Source: SP197 sp965242595
GTDB lineage: Bacteria > Pseudomonadota > Alphaproteobacteria > SP197
Reading direction: 5' to 3'
Length of the DNA stretch: 64,000 nt
Assembly: GCA_965242595.1 (NCBI GenBank)
Contig: OZ251464.1
Span: forward strand, 2,232,001-2,296,000
The position numbers and the translations under genes are program-made. Shown piece after piece: positions 57,522-64,000 of this stretch; position 1 is the first letter of the stretch, and each line of letters begins with the position of its first letter. Below the pieces are notes generated by a model. It saw nothing but the letters and a program-made list of their open reading frames with translations. It was not told where the DNA came from and ran no database searches.

Positions 57522-58649
57522 ATGGCGACCATCCTGGAGCTGCGCGGCGTCACCAAGACCTTCCGCACCGCGCGGGCGGCGGCGGTGGATAACATCTCGC
57601 TGGCAATTGAGGAGGGCGAATATCTCACCGTCCTGGGGCCGTCGGGCTGCGGCAAAACCACCACGTTGCGCATGATCGGCGGCTTCGAATATCCCGACAG
57701 CGGCCAGATCGTGCTGGACGGGCGCGACATTGCCGACGATCCGCCCTTTCGCCGCCCGGTCAACATGATGTTCCAGGATTTCGCGCTTTTCCCCCATATG
57801 ACGGCGGCGGACAACATCGGCTACGGCCTGAAGATCGCCGGGCGCGGCCGCGCCGAGATCGCAGAGCGGGTCGCCGCCATGCTGGCCCTGATCGAGCTGC
57901 CGGATATGGGCCAGCGCCTGCCGGCCCAGCTTTCCATCGGCCAGCGCCAGCGCATCGCGCTGGCCCGCGCCCTGATCAACAATCCGCGCATCCTGCTGCT
58001 GGACGAACCCATGTCGGCCCTGGATGCCCGTCTGAAGGAAAGCATGCAGATCGAACTGCGCCACATCCACGACCGGGTCGGCATCACCTTCGTCATGGTC
58101 ACCCACGACCAGACCGAGGCCATGGTGATGTCCGACCGCATCATGGTCATGCGCGCCGGTCGGATCGAGCAGATGGGCACGCCCACCCAGCTCTACGACC
58201 GCCCGGCCAGCGCCTATGTGGCGGAGTTTCTGGGCGCCTCCAACATGATCCCGGCCACTGTGACGCGCCACGGGCAGGGTGCCATCGCCACCGCCGGTGC
58301 CCTGGCGGTCAGGGTGGCCGATGCCGGCGGTGCCAGCGATGGCGCCATTCGCTCTCTGTTCATGCGGCCCGAGAAGATCCGCCTGCTTGCCGCTGGGGCC
58401 GAAGACGATAACGGGGCCAGCGTTTTCGCCGGGCGGGTGAAGGAGATATTCTTCAGCGGCAACGCCGTGCGTCTGGATGTCGAGATCGGCGCCAGCCGCC
58501 CGGTCACGGTCCACCGCCAGCTGGATACCGGCCTGGAAGCGGCCGGCCTGCCTTCGGTGGGCGAAGAGGTCCGCCTTGCCGTCCATCCCGATACGGTCCG
58601 CCTGTTCGACCCGGCCGAGGTCGAGGCCGTGGAAACGGAGGGGAGATGA
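57522..58649 (+). CDS. Polyamine-type ABC transporter, ATPase
   Basis: A 375-residue ATP-binding subunit of the PotA/PotG type. Walker A GPSGCGKTT (about 39-47), Q-loop NMMFQDFALFPHM, signature LSIGQRQRIALARAL (the canonical second Gly of LSGGQ is Ile), Walker B ILLLDEPMSALD and H-loop THDQTEAM. The C-terminal TOBE domain (about 265-370) with RSLFMRPEKIRLL is present. Start at 57522 (MATILELRGV); an ATG 15 bases earlier is possible. Its stop overlaps the first permease (ATGA). Confidence 0.94.
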   Translation: MATILELRGVTKTFRTARAAAVDNISLAIEEGEYLTVLGPSGCGKTTTLRMIGGFEYPDSGQIVLDGRDIADDPPFRRPVNMMFQDFALFPHMTAADNIGYGLKIAGRGRAEIAERVAAMLALIELPDMGQRLPAQLSIGQRQRIALARALINNPRILLLDEPMSALDARLKESMQIELRHIHDRVGITFVMVTHDQTEAMVMSDRIMVMRAGRIEQMGTPTQLYDRPASAYVAEFLGASNMIPATVTRHGQGAIATAGALAVRVADAGGASDGAIRSLFMRPEKIRLLAAGAEDDNGASVFAGRVKEIFFSGNAVRLDVEIGASRPVTVHRQLDTGLEAAGLPSVGEEVRLAVHPDTVRLFDPAEVEAVETEGR

Positions 58650-59515
58650 ATCATCGCCGCCGGCGCATGGTGGGCTTTATGGCCCTGTTTTCGGGGCCGG
58701 CGCTGTGGTGGGGCTGCGTGCTGCTGGTGCCTTACCTCATCATGCTGGCGATCAGCTTCTACACCCGCCAGTTTCCCTTTCACGTGCCCGATTTCCAGCT
58801 TGGCAACTATCTCGCCCTGATCCAGGATTCCCAGTATTACGCCGTGCTCATGCGCAGCCTGAAGATCGCGTTGGCGGTCTCTGCCGTGGCCTTTCTGCTC
58901 AGCTATCCGCTGGCCTACTTCCTGGCCTTCAAGGTTCGCTCGGAACGGCTGCGCCTGTTCCTCTATATCGCCACCATCGTACCGCTGTGGGTCAGCTATC
59001 TGCTGCGCGCCTACACCTGGAAAACCATCCTGGGCTCCGAAGGCATCCTCAATTCCTTCCTGATGTGGGTGGGCATCATCGACCAGCCTTCCACCATCCT
59101 GCTCTACAACCAGGGTGCCATGGTGGTCACCATGGCCTATATCTTCACGCCCTTCATGGTGATGCCCATTTACGCCTCGCTGGAGAAAATACCGGTCAGC
59201 CTGATCGAGGCTTCGAAGGATCTGGGCGCAGGAAGGGTCGCCACCTTTTTGCGAGTCACGCTGCCGCTCTCCATGCCCGGTGTACTAGCAGGATTCACCT
59301 TCACCTTCGGCCTTTCTATCGGCGATTTTATCTCGCCAATTCTGGTGGGCGGCCCTTATTCCAATATGATCGCCAATGTGGTGGCAACCCAGTTCGGTAT
59401 GGCCATGAACTGGCCGCTGGGTTCGGCCCTGGGCGTCGTGCTGCTGTTCATCGTTCTGGGCATCGTCACCGCCTCCGACAGGCTGGAGCGTGTCGGCAGG
59501 CTCAATCTGGGCTAG
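58646..59515 (+). CDS. Polyamine-type ABC transporter, permease 1 (PotB/PotH-like)
   Basis: A 289-residue inner-membrane permease. Six predicted membrane helices, beginning FMALFSGPALWWGCVLLVPYLIMLAISFY. The cytoplasmic coupling loop EAA-like motif is SLIEASKDLGAGRVATFLRVTLPLSMPGV, which docks onto the ATPase. The long periplasmic loop after helix 1 (FYTRQFPFHVPDFQLGNY) is typical of this subfamily. Four-base overlap with the ATPase gene. Its stop is followed by the second permease after four bases. Confidence 0.94.
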   Translation: MNHRRRRMVGFMALFSGPALWWGCVLLVPYLIMLAISFYTRQFPFHVPDFQLGNYLALIQDSQYYAVLMRSLKIALAVSAVAFLLSYPLAYFLAFKVRSERLRLFLYIATIVPLWVSYLLRAYTWKTILGSEGILNSFLMWVGIIDQPSTILLYNQGAMVVTMAYIFTPFMVMPIYASLEKIPVSLIEASKDLGAGRVATFLRVTLPLSMPGVLAGFTFTFGLSIGDFISPILVGGPYSNMIANVVATQFGMAMNWPLGSALGVVLLFIVLGIVTASDRLERVGRLNLG

Positions 59516-59519
59516 AGCG

Positions 59520-60362
59520 ATGGCCGTTGCCGCTATCGAAGGTGGGGGACCACGGCAGCGGCCGCTGGATGCCGCCCGCGCCGGGCTGGGGGCCGCAACG
59601 CTGGCCGTGCTGGCCTTTCTCTATGCGCCCATCGCCACGCTGATCGTCTTCAGTTTCAACTCCAACAACATCACCCGCCTGCCGCTGGAAGATTTTACCT
59701 TCGACTGGTATGCGCGTGCGCTGTCCAATCCCGATCTGATGACGGCGCTGTGGAACTCGGTCATCGTCGGCCTGGCGGCGGTCGTCATCTGCCTCGCCAT
59801 CGGCATCCCCACGGCCCTGGCGCTGGATCGCTACGATTTCCCAGGCAAAACCGCCTTTCGCCGCCTGGTGATCCTGCCCATCACCCTGCCCGGCCTTATC
59901 ACCGGCATCTCGATGCTGATCTTCTTCCGCTCGCTGGGAGTCGATCTCAGCATCTGGACGGTGATCGTGGGCCATGGCACGGCGCTCACCGCCATCGTCG
60001 TCACCAATGTCTTCGCCCGCCTGCAACGCTTCGACCGCCGCATCGAGGAAGCCTCGGCCGATCTCGGCGCCACCCCGTGGCAAACCTTTCGTTATGTCAC
60101 CCTGCCCAATATCCGTTCGGCCACCATCGGTTCGTCGCTGATCGCCTTCACGCTCTCCTTCGATGAAATCCCGGTCACCTTCTTCCTCACCGGGCGCGAC
60201 AACACCCTGCCGATGTATATCTGGTCGGTGGTACGGCGCGGCATCACGCCAGAGATCAATGCCATCGGCACCATCATCGTCGTCGTCTCCATCGCGCTTA
60301 TCCTGGCCGCCGTCTTCATGATATATGGTGACGATCGCAAAGCCGACCCGCTGCGGCGTTGA
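59520..60362 (+). CDS. Polyamine-type ABC transporter, permease 2 (PotC/PotI-like)
   Basis: A 280-residue permease. Six predicted membrane helices starting LAVLAFLYAPIATLIVFSF; SNPDLMTALWNSVIVGLAA and PITLPGLITGISMLIFF are typical. EAA loop: EEASADLGATPWQTFRYVTLPNIRSATIGS. Start at 59520 (MAVAAIE); an ATG 30 bases earlier lies inside the first permease. It completes the importer. The codon use is a little less GC-rich here than elsewhere. Downstream DNA is minus-strand coding. Confidence 0.94.
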   Translation: MAVAAIEGGGPRQRPLDAARAGLGAATLAVLAFLYAPIATLIVFSFNSNNITRLPLEDFTFDWYARALSNPDLMTALWNSVIVGLAAVVICLAIGIPTALALDRYDFPGKTAFRRLVILPITLPGLITGISMLIFFRSLGVDLSIWTVIVGHGTALTAIVVTNVFARLQRFDRRIEEASADLGATPWQTFRYVTLPNIRSATIGSSLIAFTLSFDEIPVTFFLTGRDNTLPMYIWSVVRRGITPEINAIGTIIVVVSIALILAAVFMIYGDDRKADPLRR

Positions 60363-60429
60363 CAAGAAAGGTGCCTTCATCCCTGCGCGATGACCTTGCG
60401 CAGCTTTTCCAGCCGTTCCCGACAGGCGC

Positions 60430-60642
60430 TTACAGAGCGGCCGCCCAGATTGAACGGGGGATCGCGCCTCTCAAGACTCTTTCGAACAGAGCCTGTGCCG
60501 TGCCATCGGCCCACCAGGAATAGAGTCTCGACCTGTCGGCGGCGGCTCGATCCGTCGGAAACACGCGTGAATCTTCTGCGCGAGCGGGATCGGATAGAAG
60601 GGCGGCGATACGTCGAGCTTCGGGCCGGATGTCGCTTGTCAT
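60430..60642 (-). pseudogene. Truncated small ORF, possible GIY-YIG-type nuclease remnant
   Basis: A 70-residue reading that starts at an ATG (60642) with a good AGGA site but stops early. The segment SRLYSWWADGTAQALFERVLRGAIP resembles the first strand and loop of a family of GIY-YIG-like proteins (a Y-S-W-W-A-D motif before the nuclease core), but the core itself is missing, and a +1 frame continues to 60377 without the motif. It is probably a broken gene. It could instead be a small unrelated protein. Identification is tentative. Confidence 0.35.
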
Positions 60643-60681
60643 GTTCCTGTCTCTTCTCTGGCGCCTTTGCTTGTTGCGACG

Positions 60682-61455
60682 TCAGCCCGGCTTCGCCGCC
60701 GCGATCAGGAACTCGCGGTTGCCGGCTGCTCCGGCGATGGGGCTTGCCGTCGTGCCCAGGTGGCGCCAGCCAGCGTCGTCTTGCAGCCAGCGGGCGATCT
60801 CGCGGCAGACGGCGGCATGGACCACCCGGTCGCGCACCACGCCGCCTTTGCCCACCTGCCTGCGCGAGGCCTCGAATTGTGGCTTTATCAGCGCCACCAG
60901 AAAGGCGCCCGGCGCCGCCAGGGCCAGGGCCGGCGGCAACGCCACCTTCAGCGAGATAAAGGAAAGGTCGGCGGTGACGATCCCCGGCGCCTCGGGGACA
61001 AGCGCCCGATCGAGCCGGCGGGCATTGGTCTTCTCCAGCACGATAACGCGGCGATCGCAGCGCAGCCGCCCGGCCAGCTGGCCATAGCCGACATCCACCG
61101 CATAAACGCGCCGGGCGCCGGCGGCCAGCAGCACATCGGTGAAACCGCCGGTAGAGGCGCCCACATCCAGGGCGACGGCATCGGCGACCGGGATGGCGAA
61201 ATGGCGCAGCCCGTGGTCCAGCTTGCAACCGCCGCGCGAGGCCCAGGGCGAAGCGCGCCCGCGCAACTCCAGGGCCGTATCCGGCGCCAACAACTGGCCC
61301 GGCCTGTCGATCCGGCGGCGGCCTGCGAACACCAGCCCCGCCGTCACCAGCGCCTGGGCGCGGGTGCGGCTTTCCGCCAGGCCGCGTTCCAGCAGCAGAC
61401 GGTCGATCCGCCGCCGCGCCCCGGCGGTCTGCGCGCGGGGCGGTGGTTTGGCCAC
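60682..61455 (-). CDS. tlyA: TlyA-family rRNA 2'-O-methyltransferase
   Basis: A 257-residue protein with an N-terminal S4 RNA-binding domain (RRRIDRLLLERGLAESRTRAQALVTAGLV, about 14-42) and an FtsJ-like SAM methyltransferase domain (ALDVGASTGGFTDVLLAAGARRVYAVDVGYGQLA, about 93-125), then LIKPQFEASRRQVGKGGVVRD. TlyA proteins methylate 16S and sometimes 23S rRNA; they are often annotated as hemolysins. It begins with GTG at 61455, 15 bases after the dxs stop. Order ispA-dxs-tlyA is normal for the class. Confidence 0.94.
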   Translation of the reverse strand: MAKPPPRAQTAGARRRIDRLLLERGLAESRTRAQALVTAGLVFAGRRRIDRPGQLLAPDTALELRGRASPWASRGGCKLDHGLRHFAIPVADAVALDVGASTGGFTDVLLAAGARRVYAVDVGYGQLAGRLRCDRRVIVLEKTNARRLDRALVPEAPGIVTADLSFISLKVALPPALALAAPGAFLVALIKPQFEASRRQVGKGGVVRDRVVHAAVCREIARWLQDDAGWRHLGTTASPIAGAAGNREFLIAAAKPG

Positions 61456-61470
61456 GGCCGCCCTGCCGGT

Positions 61471-63396
61471 TCAGGCGCGGGCCGGCGCCTCGGCCAGGCC
61501 GCGGCCCAGGGCGGCCAGAACGGTCTCCACGATCCGGGGCGCGTTCAGCCCCGCTTCCTCATACATGTCGTGGGGGCGTGCCTGGTCGATGAAGCGGGCG
61601 GGCAGGAACATCGACCTGACTTTGGCCCCGCTCTCCAGCAGGCCGGCGCGGGCGAGACGGTCCAGCACATGGGCCGCGAAACCGCCGACCGAGCCTTCCT
61701 CGATCGTTACCAGCACCTCGTGCTCGCGGGCCAGAGCCTCTACCAGGGCGCCGTCCAGCGGCGTGCAGAAGCGGGCATCGGCCACGGTGGTGGAAAGCCC
61801 GCGCACCGCCAGGGCATCGGCGGCGGCCAGACATTCCTGCAAGCGGGCGCCGAAGGAAAGCAGGGCGATGGCCGTGCCTTCGCGCAGCACCCGCCCCCGC
61901 CCGATGGCCAGCGGCGTGCCCCGCTCGGGCAAGGCCACGCCCGTGCCCTCTCCGCGCGGATAGCGCAGGGAGGAAGGCCGGTCGTCGATGGCGGCGGCGG
62001 TGGCGACCATATCCATCAGCTCCCGCTCGTCGGCCGCCGCCATGGTGACGAAGCCGGGCAGGGTGGCCAGAAAGGCGATATCGAAGGCGCCGGCATGGGT
62101 GGGGCCATCGGCGCCCACCAGGCCGGCCCGATCGATGGCAAAGCGCACCGGCAGGCGCTGGATGGCCACATCGTGCACGATCTGGTCGTAGGCCCGCTGC
62201 AGAAAGGTGGAGTAGATGGCCACGAACGGCTTCAGCCCCTCGCAGGCCAGCCCGGCGGCGAAGGTAACGCCGTGTTGTTCGGCAATGCCGACATCGAAGG
62301 CGCGGTCGGGAAAGGCGGCGGCGAAACGGTCGATGCCGGTGCCCTGGGGCATGGCGGCAGTCAGCGCGCAGATGCGCTCATCGGCCCTGGCCTCGGCGAT
62401 CAGCGCCCTGGCAAACACCGAGGTATAGCTGGGCGCCCTGGGTGCCGGCCTGGCCTGGGTGCCGGTGACGACATCGAAGCTGGCAACGCCGTGATAGCGG
62501 TCCTGCGCCTGTTCGGCCGGCTGATAGCCCTTGCCCTTGCGGGTGATGCAGTGGATCAGCACCGGCCCGTCCTGCTCGCAATCGCGCAGGTTTTTCAGGA
62601 TGGGGATCAGGTGGTCCAGGTCGTGGCCGTCGATGGGGCCGATGTAATAGAAGCCCAGCTCTTCGAACAACGTGCCGCCGGTGACGATGCCGCGGGCATA
62701 TTCTTCGAATCTCCGGGCGGCCGTTTCCACCGTTTTGGGGAAACGGGCGGCGATATCGCGGGCGATCTGGCGGGCAGAGCGGTAGGTGCGCGACGACAGC
62801 ACCCGGGCCAGATAGGCGCTCATGGCCCCCACCGGCGGGGCGATCGACATCTCGTTGTCGTTCAGGATCACGATCAGCCGCCCGGGCCTGGCGCCAGCGT
62901 TGTTCATAGCCTCATAGGCCATACCGGCCGACATGGCGCCATCGCCGATAACACAGACCACCTCGCGCTTTTCGCCCTTCAGGTCGCGCGCCACCGCCAT
63001 CCCCAGCCCGGCCGAGATAGAGGTGGAACTGTGGGCGGCCCCGAAGGGGTCATAAACGCTCTCGGCGCGCCTGGTGAAGCCGGAAAGCCCGCCCTTCTGG
63101 CGCAGGGTGCGGATGCGGTCGCGCCTGCCAGTGAGAATCTTGTGGGGATAGCACTGATGGCCGACATCCCAGATCAGCCGGTCGTGAGGGGTATCGAACA
63201 CGTGGTGGATGGCGACGGTGAGCTCCACCACCCCCAGGCCAGCGCCCAGATGGCCGCCGGTGGTGGAAACGGCGGCGATGGTCTCGCGGCGCAACTCGTC
63301 GGCCAACTGGCGCAGCTCGCCCGACGAGAGGACACGCAGATCGGCCGGCAGGCGGATGCGGTCCAGCAGTGGCGTGTCGTTTTCTTCCCGGTTCAT
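61471..63396 (-). CDS. dxs: 1-deoxy-D-xylulose-5-phosphate synthase
   Basis: A 641-residue TPP enzyme, the first step of the non-mevalonate isoprenoid route, joining pyruvate and glyceraldehyde 3-phosphate. N-terminal TTGGHLGAGLGVVELTVAIHHVF, LIWDVGHQCYPHKIL, the TPP-binding VCVIGDGAMSAGMAYEAMNNAG, then NDNEMSIAPPVGAM, and the C-terminal transketolase domain with DVGIAEQHGVTFAAGLA. ATG at 63396 overlaps the ispA stop (ATGA), so the two are coupled. Complete. Confidence 0.97.
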   Translation of the reverse strand: MNREENDTPLLDRIRLPADLRVLSSGELRQLADELRRETIAAVSTTGGHLGAGLGVVELTVAIHHVFDTPHDRLIWDVGHQCYPHKILTGRRDRIRTLRQKGGLSGFTRRAESVYDPFGAAHSSTSISAGLGMAVARDLKGEKREVVCVIGDGAMSAGMAYEAMNNAGARPGRLIVILNDNEMSIAPPVGAMSAYLARVLSSRTYRSARQIARDIAARFPKTVETAARRFEEYARGIVTGGTLFEELGFYYIGPIDGHDLDHLIPILKNLRDCEQDGPVLIHCITRKGKGYQPAEQAQDRYHGVASFDVVTGTQARPAPRAPSYTSVFARALIAEARADERICALTAAMPQGTGIDRFAAAFPDRAFDVGIAEQHGVTFAAGLACEGLKPFVAIYSTFLQRAYDQIVHDVAIQRLPVRFAIDRAGLVGADGPTHAGAFDIAFLATLPGFVTMAAADERELMDMVATAAAIDDRPSSLRYPRGEGTGVALPERGTPLAIGRGRVLREGTAIALLSFGARLQECLAAADALAVRGLSTTVADARFCTPLDGALVEALAREHEVLVTIEEGSVGGFAAHVLDRLARAGLLESGAKVRSMFLPARFIDQARPHDMYEEAGLNAPRIVETVLAALGRGLAEAPARA

Positions 63397-64000
63397 CTTC
63401 TGCGCTCGACCACGAAGCACGCCAGGGCGCGCAACCTGGATGCAGATTCGCCGAACGGGGCCAGCGATGCAATGGCTTGCGCCGCCAGCCGGTCGGCACG
63501 GGCGCGGGCGCCCTTGCATCCCAGCACCGCCACCAGGGTGGCCTTGCCGGCGGCCGCATCCTTGCCCACCGCCTTGCCCGTGGCACCGGGGCTGCCTTCC
63601 ACATCCAGCAGATCGTCCACGATCTGAAAGGCAAGCCCCAGATCGCGCCCGAAGGCCGCCATGGCCCGGCGCGCTTCCGCCCCGGCCTGGCCCAGGATGG
63701 CGCCCGCCTCGGCCGAGAACGCGATCAGGGCGCCGGTTTTCAGCGCCTGCAGCCGCTCCACCTCGGCGGCGGTGGCGGGGCGGCCTTCCAGCGCCAGATC
63801 GATCGCCTGGCCCGCCACCATGCCGCGCGCCCCGGCGGCCGCCGCCAGCCCGCGCAACAACGCGATTCGGACCTCGGCGCTCTCATGGGTGGCGGCATCG
63901 GCCAGCAGGTTGAAGGTTTGGGTTTGCAGGGCGTCGCCGGCCAGGATGGCTGTGGCCTCGCCATAGGCTATGTGGCAGGTGGGGAGATTGCGGCGCAAGT
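63393..64000 (-). CDS. ispA: Farnesyl diphosphate synthase, C-terminal part (5' end beyond the window)
   Basis: About 202 codons of an IspA-type prenyl synthase; the start is off the right edge. The sequence enters at (D)LRRNLPTCH just after the first aspartate-rich motif, then ATAILAGDALQTQTFNLLAD and the second aspartate-rich motif IVDDLLDVEGS (FQIVDDLLD). It condenses isopentenyl diphosphate to farnesyl diphosphate. The stop overlaps the dxs start by four bases. No frame problems are visible in the part seen. Confidence 0.93.
   Translation of the reverse strand, partial: LRRNLPTCHIAYGEATAILAGDALQTQTFNLLADAATHESAEVRIALLRGLAAAAGARGMVAGQAIDLALEGRPATAAEVERLQALKTGALIAFSAEAGAILGQAGAEARRAMAAFGRDLGLAFQIVDDLLDVEGSPGATGKAVGKDAAAGKATLVAVLGCKGARARADRLAAQAIASLAPFGESASRLRALACFVVERRR

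Noticed and set aside
1..64000. Integrated prophage or transposon
   Set aside because: I found no integrase, transposase, capsid, tail or terminase-like protein, despite repeats and low-GC islands.
1..64000. Riboswitches upstream of glyQ, metY-like and pan genes
   Set aside because: Upstream regions are short, and I saw no conserved glycine, SAM or other riboswitch core. The only structures are simple repeats and hairpins.

Overview
The window is very GC-rich chromosomal DNA (long stretches look well above 70% GC by eye) from an alphaproteobacterium, most likely a Rhodospirillales-type lineage. This placement rests on gene orders common in that class: hslV-hslU, glnE-dapB, ppdK beside glyQ-glyS, and ispA-dxs-tlyA, plus a DinB with an N-terminal zinc ribbon. 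I cannot place it to genus. Many genes are coupled by ATGA overlaps and many start with GTG.

Layout. 1-5.6 kb: 5' end of a secreted protein, a small orphan, a glutamine-synthetase-like ligase, thioredoxin, then five head-to-tail copies of a small GTG-started membrane protein with a heptad-repeat tail. 5.8-15 kb: hslVU behind a sigma32-like promoter, tRNA-Gln(CUG), dapB, glnE, a HepT/MntA-type toxin-antitoxin pair between 30-bp direct repeats, and panC-panB. 15-29.6 kb: a possible PD-(D/E)xK protein, Fe-alcohol dehydrogenase, a SPOR-domain D,D-carboxypeptidase, the operon ugd-pgm-hotdog dehydratase-amidase, RidA, a metallo-beta-lactamase-fold protein without its metal motif, three glycosyltransferases and YgfZ.

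29.6-38.8 kb: two diverged members of the membrane family, an NYN nuclease inside a three-copy mosaic repeat made partly from the 3' end of a broken haloacid dehalogenase gene, then ppdK and glyQS. 38.8-42.2 kb: BKACE, luciferase-like monooxygenase and a protein with three fused RidA domains. 42.2-50.6 kb: dinB, hydroxyacyl-CoA dehydrogenase, an O-acetylhomoserine sulfhydrylase-like enzyme, a hydrolase, a strikingly AT-rich orphan, an SDR, a membrane protein and an HTH/PIN toxin-antitoxin pair. 50.6-60.4 kb: a carnitine-dehydrogenase-like enzyme divergent from a HisA-like barrel lacking both catalytic Asp, two glutamine-synthetase-like ligases, a PhyH dioxygenase and a polyamine-type ABC importer. 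The end holds tlyA, dxs and a partial ispA.

How it fits together. Housekeeping blocks alternate with accessory islands. The 38.9-42.2 and 50.7-60.4 kb blocks look like uptake and oxidation of amino or quaternary-amine compounds (importer, ligases, oxygenases, RidA enamine/imine deaminases, BKACE, carnitine-type dehydrogenase). The most unusual elements are the seven-member MSEFEIA membrane coiled-coil family, the triple-RidA fusion, the HisA-like protein and the HAD/NYN repeat mosaic.
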